Positions 12,496 through 14,845 of a stretch of DNA of 14,845 nucleotides are shown here, piece by piece. The translations under genes were made by a program, and so were the position numbers. The first letter of the stretch is position 1; each line of letters opens with the position of its first letter. Below the pieces are notes generated by a model. That model saw nothing but the letters and a program-made list of their open reading frames with translations. It was not told the DNA's origin and ran no database searches. The stretch is from an uncultured Bacilli bacterium (GTDB taxonomy: Bacteria > Bacillota_I > Bacilli_A > RF39 > UBA660): NCBI GenBank assembly GCA_934086775.1, contig CAKOIJ010000026.1, forward strand, positions 1 to 14,845, written 5' to 3'.

Positions 12496-13873
12496 AAAAT
12501 TCTAACTTCTCATCAATATAAGATTTAACATCTTCTATTTTTAAAATTATTTGTTCCATTGTATCTCTATCTCTTACAGTAACAGTACCATTATTAATAG
12601 TTTCATCATCTACTGTAATGCAAAATGGAACACCTATTACATCATTTCTTCTATATCTCTTACCTATATTACCACTTTCATCATAAAGTGTATAATATTT
12701 CTTAGAAAGTTCCTTATATATTTCCATAGCTTTATCACTATGAAGTTTCTTAACAAGAGGTAAAACTGCTACTTTATAAGGTGCTAGATAAGGAATAAAC
12801 TTCATAACTTCTCTAGTACTTCCATCTGCTAAAGCCTCTTCATGATAACTATTACATAAAATAGTTAAAAATAATCTTTCTACTCCAAGAGATGGTTCAA
12901 CTACATATGGAATATATTTCTCATTAGTTTCAGGATCTAAATACTCAAGTTTCTCTTTACTTACTTCCATATGTCTTGTTAAATCATAATTAGTACGTGA
13001 TGCTATACCCCATAGCTCTCCCCATCCAAATGGAAATTTATATTCAATATCTGTAGTAGCATTACTATAAAAAGATAACTCCTCTTTATCATGATCTCTA
13101 AGTCTTAAATTTTCTTCTTTAATTCCTAAAGAAAGTAAAAAATCTTTACATTTATTCTTATAATAATTAAACCAATCAAGTTCAGTACCTGGCTTACAAA
13201 AGAATTCAAGTTCCATTTGTTCAAATTCTCTTACTCTAAATATAAAATTACCAGGTGTAATTTCATTTCGAAAACTCTTACCTACTTGTCCAATACCAAA
13301 TGGAAGTTTAAGTCTCATACTTCTTTGAACATTCATAAAATTAACAAATATTCCTTGTGCTGTTTCAGGCCTTAAATAAACCGTATTTTTAGAGTCTTCA
13401 GTAACTCCTTGGAATGTCTTAAACATTAAATTAAATTCCCTAATATCAGTAAAATTACTCTTACCACATTTAGGACAAGGTACTTTATTTTCCTTAATAT
13501 AGTTAATTCTCTCTTCGTTAGTTAAACTATCTCCTAAATTAGAAGAAGTATAATCATTAATTAAATTATCTGCTCTACACCTTGTTTTACATTCTTTGCA
13601 GTCTATTAAAGGATCACTAAACGTACTTAAATGTCCACTAGCTTCCCAAGTCTTAGGATTCATTAATATAGCAGAATCAAGTCCTACATTATTAATATCT
13701 TCCTCAATAAACTTCTTCATCCAAGCATTCTTAATATTCTTTTTAAGTTCTACCCCTATAGGACCAAAATCCCAAGTATTAGCAAGTCCTCCATATATTT
13801 CACTACCTTGAAATATAAATCCATATTGTTTACATAAGTTAACTAACTTATCCATTGTTAAATCTTTTTCCAT
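12494..13873 (-). CDS. glyQS: Glycyl-tRNA synthetase, alpha2 type
   Basis: A 459-residue class II synthetase that charges tRNA-Gly, of the single-chain dimeric type found in many Bacillota and Mollicutes. It begins with MDKLVNLCKQYGFIFQGSEIYGG. The DFGPIGVELKKNI segment lies at about 35-47. A zinc-binding set CKECKTRC and CPKCGKS is at about 92-141. The PETAQGIF motif is followed by motif 2 (FRNEITPGNFIFRVREFEQMELEFF). Motif 3 is PSLGVERLFLTIL. The anticodon-binding domain is at the end, with LAPYKVAVLPL to VTVRDRDTMEQ. AAGGAGG lies just before the ATG. A T-box leader upstream ties expression to the charging level of tRNA-Gly, with its own SigA promoter. Confidence 0.97.
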   Translation of the reverse strand: MEKDLTMDKLVNLCKQYGFIFQGSEIYGGLANTWDFGPIGVELKKNIKNAWMKKFIEEDINNVGLDSAILMNPKTWEASGHLSTFSDPLIDCKECKTRCRADNLINDYTSSNLGDSLTNEERINYIKENKVPCPKCGKSNFTDIREFNLMFKTFQGVTEDSKNTVYLRPETAQGIFVNFMNVQRSMRLKLPFGIGQVGKSFRNEITPGNFIFRVREFEQMELEFFCKPGTELDWFNYYKNKCKDFLLSLGIKEENLRLRDHDKEELSFYSNATTDIEYKFPFGWGELWGIASRTNYDLTRHMEVSKEKLEYLDPETNEKYIPYVVEPSLGVERLFLTILCNSYHEEALADGSTREVMKFIPYLAPYKVAVLPLVKKLHSDKAMEIYKELSKKYYTLYDESGNIGKRYRRNDVIGVPFCITVDDETINNGTVTVRDRDTMEQIILKIEDVKSYIDEKLEF

Positions 13874-13885
13874 TTCTTCCTCCTT

Positions 13886-14010
13886 AAAATAAAAACTTCT
13901 AAAATATTAGGACTAGCTTATAGCCAAGCCAGCGGTTCCACCTAATTTATTCTAGAAGAATCATCTCTTAATATATAGCTCCGAGTTTTCCACGCTCATC
14001 TTCACTGCAT
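13886..14010 (-). promoter_or_regulatory. T-box riboswitch of glyQS, unusually short
   Basis: The conserved T-box reads AGGTGGAACCGCT on the minus strand (13943-13931). The terminator pairs 13958-13941 with 13911-13896 and ends in TTTTTATTTT (13895-13886), just before the ribosome site. Inside it is a 7-bp hairpin CTGGCTT/AAGCTAG. In the antiterminator the T-box would pair with upstream bases when uncharged tRNA-Gly binds. Only about 67 bases separate the predicted transcription start (near 14010) from the T-box, so Stem I must be much smaller than usual. A Gly codon GGA in CTCGGAGC (13985-13978) is a candidate specifier; I could not fold Stem I with confidence. Confidence 0.88.
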
Positions 14011-14016
14011 AATAAA

Positions 14017-14045
14017 ATTATAAAACAATTAACTATTAAAGTCAA
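14017..14045 (-). promoter_or_regulatory. SigA-type promoter of glyQS
   Basis: On the minus strand TTGACT (14045-14040), a 17-base spacer and TATAAT (14022-14017). It lies only 15 bases after the stop codon of the upstream surface-protein gene. No terminator is seen between them, so transcripts of that gene may end at the T-box terminator. Confidence 0.88.
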
Positions 14046-14060
14046 GTACTTTATATTGCA

Positions 14061-14845
14061 CTAGTTTGTAATATCATATGGATCAGATTTTGTTCCTGTT
14101 CCTTTTACCATTACTCCAGCTTCTAGAGACATAACTGGGCTAGAAGCCAAAGCACGCGTCGCGTTGTAGATGCTGTTGACAGACCCGCCGTCGTCGACAT
14201 CGAAAGCACTGTGAGCATAAAGAGCAGAAGGGCTAATTAACCATTGAGATATGCTATTTCCCTGGAATAACCAATTGTTATTATGACATGCTACTGTCCC
14301 ATCATAATTATATGGTTCTTCTCTTCTTGGGCAGTCACTTGCTAGTACTCCGTATCCATAATCACTTGGATATATAAGTCCTACACTTCCTATAAATGAT
14401 GTAGAACTATTATAGTTATTCTTTGCTGTTATTCCTGGTGTACTTCCTCTTTCTGTCATATACCATCCTAATGATGTACGTGAAGTATAAGAAGTACTTG
14501 TTCCTAGATACATCTTAAAGTTAACTGTATGACTATAGTTGGCTAGATTATATGTATTAGACATTGTACTATACATTGTTGTATTTGGAAAATGATTAGT
14601 ATTATTTGTATCATATGCCATAGTAGGATAACTATTCTTTGCATAATGCCTTCTTACTCTTATTACTTCTTCTCCTTTTGCCCCATCATTAAATACTCCA
14701 ATTATTCTCCATAATTCTTTTTCATTAGTACTTTTATTAGTCATATATATATAATTATTTGGATTAGCTCCTTCATATCTATATCCATTTTCATTATATA
14801 CTCCATTTGTATGACTAGTTGCATATGATTTTATTAATGTTGCTA
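14061..14845 (-). CDS. C-terminal part of a surface protein (DUF6273-like, pilin-associated module), candidate DGR target
   Basis: The frame is open to the right edge, so the 5' end is missing; 261 residues are visible and the ATG at 14744 is not a start. The visible part opens with ANPNNYIYMTNK...ELWRIIGVF, the module that also ends the prepilin-like protein. A Ser/Thr/Asn/Tyr-rich domain follows, with VGLIYPSDYGYGVLASDC, CHNNNWL and QWLISPSALYAHSAFDV. The end is SPVMSLEAGVMVKGTGTKSDPYDI, a pattern common in exported Bacillota proteins. The segment at about 44-60 residues from the end is encoded by G+C-rich DNA with NNC codons, unlike the rest of the gene. It probably is a pilin-like or cell-wall protein with a ligand-binding, C-type-lectin-like end. 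That fold is inference. Confidence 0.75.
   Translation of the reverse strand, partial: ATLIKSYATSHTNGVYNENGYRYEGANPNNYIYMTNKSTNEKELWRIIGVFNDGAKGEEVIRVRRHYAKNSYPTMAYDTNNTNHFPNTTMYSTMSNTYNLANYSHTVNFKMYLGTSTSYTSRTSLGWYMTERGSTPGITAKNNYNSSTSFIGSVGLIYPSDYGYGVLASDCPRREEPYNYDGTVACHNNNWLFQGNSISQWLISPSALYAHSAFDVDDGGSVNSIYNATRALASSPVMSLEAGVMVKGTGTKSDPYDITN
14119..14147. repeat. Inverted repeat next to the G+C-rich patch
   Basis: GCTTCTAG (14119-14126) and CTAGAAGC (14140-14147) form a perfect 8-bp stem with a 13-base loop. In the direction of the gene it begins just after the G+C-rich patch. Confidence 0.85.
14151..14210 (-). other. G+C-rich patch with NNC codons, candidate DGR variable region
   Basis: I count 35 G or C in these 60 bases (58%) and nine CpG, against about a quarter G+C elsewhere. 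From 14204 to 14163, 11 of 14 codons end in C: TTC, GTC, GAC, GAC, GGC, GTC, AAC, AGC, ATC, TAC, AAC. Each can arise from AAC by replacing only A. The block ends in G+C-rich GCGACGCGTGC (14162-14152). Adenine-only change of AAC codons is the known mark of DGR mutagenesis. The exact borders cannot be set without the template repeat. Confidence 0.5.

Noticed and set aside
12551..13811. Plus-strand ORFs (12551-12763 and 13596-13811)
   Set aside because: Both are antisense to glyQS, which is unmistakable.
14744..14744. ATG at 14744 as the start of the surface protein
   Set aside because: The frame stays open upstream to the window edge and encodes ANPNNYIY, part of the module shared with the prepilin-like protein. 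There is no ribosome site before this ATG.
14061..14845. A complete DGR within the window
   Set aside because: I find no reverse transcriptase, accessory Avd gene or template repeat on either strand; only a candidate target is present.
1..14845. CRISPR arrays, tRNA or rRNA genes, insertion sequences
   Set aside because: I saw no regularly spaced repeats, no tRNA-like TTC-A loop with matching arms, no rRNA-like sequence and no transposase. The T-box leader is the only structured RNA I can support.
1..14845. Mycoplasma genetic code (TGA as Trp)
   Set aside because: All Trp positions in conserved motifs, such as DPWPKK in TrmB and NKWD in Der, are TGG, and no gene contains an in-frame TGA.

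Overview
The window is about 14.8 kb of very AT-rich DNA; by eye roughly a quarter is G+C. The genes are small and tightly packed, most carry good Shine-Dalgarno sites, and all read in the standard code with TGG for Trp. TrmB, Der, the alpha2-type glycyl-tRNA synthetase, a T-box leader, a SpoVIF-type sporulation protein and YtxH/DUF948 proteins point to a low-GC Bacillota, probably an uncultured gut lineage of Bacilli near the RF39/Mollicutes-like groups. That placement is inference. None of the 16 gene ends in the window uses TGA as stop.

Layout. (1) Positions 1-2497 hold a minus-strand operon: a lipoprotein, a long acidic protein, a DUF948 membrane protein and a YtxH protein. A 19-codon ORF with an eleven-G tract and a hairpin follow, and the first codons of another gene lie at the left edge. 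(2) trmB (minus) and a small Asn/Tyr-rich coiled-coil protein (plus) diverge from overlapping promoters; a perfect bidirectional terminator follows the small gene. (3) A DUF1016/YhcG-like nuclease-fold gene (minus) seems to have lost its catalytic lysine. (4) A 1237-residue MMPL/RND transporter fused to a large extracellular domain diverges from a TetR-type gene, a classic regulator/efflux pair. (5) A membrane-anchored hypothetical gene and a YbaK/EbsC gene follow, then spoVIF, der and a short type IV prepilin-like gene, all minus. (6) glyQS is preceded by a strong promoter and an unusually short T-box leader. (7) The right edge holds the C-terminal 261 residues of a surface protein that shares a module with the prepilin.

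The most interesting signal is inside that last gene. A patch of about 60 bases at 14151-14210 is 58% G+C and rich in CpG. Its codons are mostly of the form NNC, with first and second positions that all derive from AAC by changing only A. An 8-bp inverted repeat lies immediately downstream. This is how the variable region of a diversity-generating retroelement (DGR) looks. No reverse transcriptase or template repeat is in the window, so this is a hypothesis with a clear test. Other points of note are the compact T-box, the two-gene fusion in the transporter, the Lys-to-Met change in the DUF1016 protein, the G-tract mini-ORF, and two genes with SigK-like promoters.
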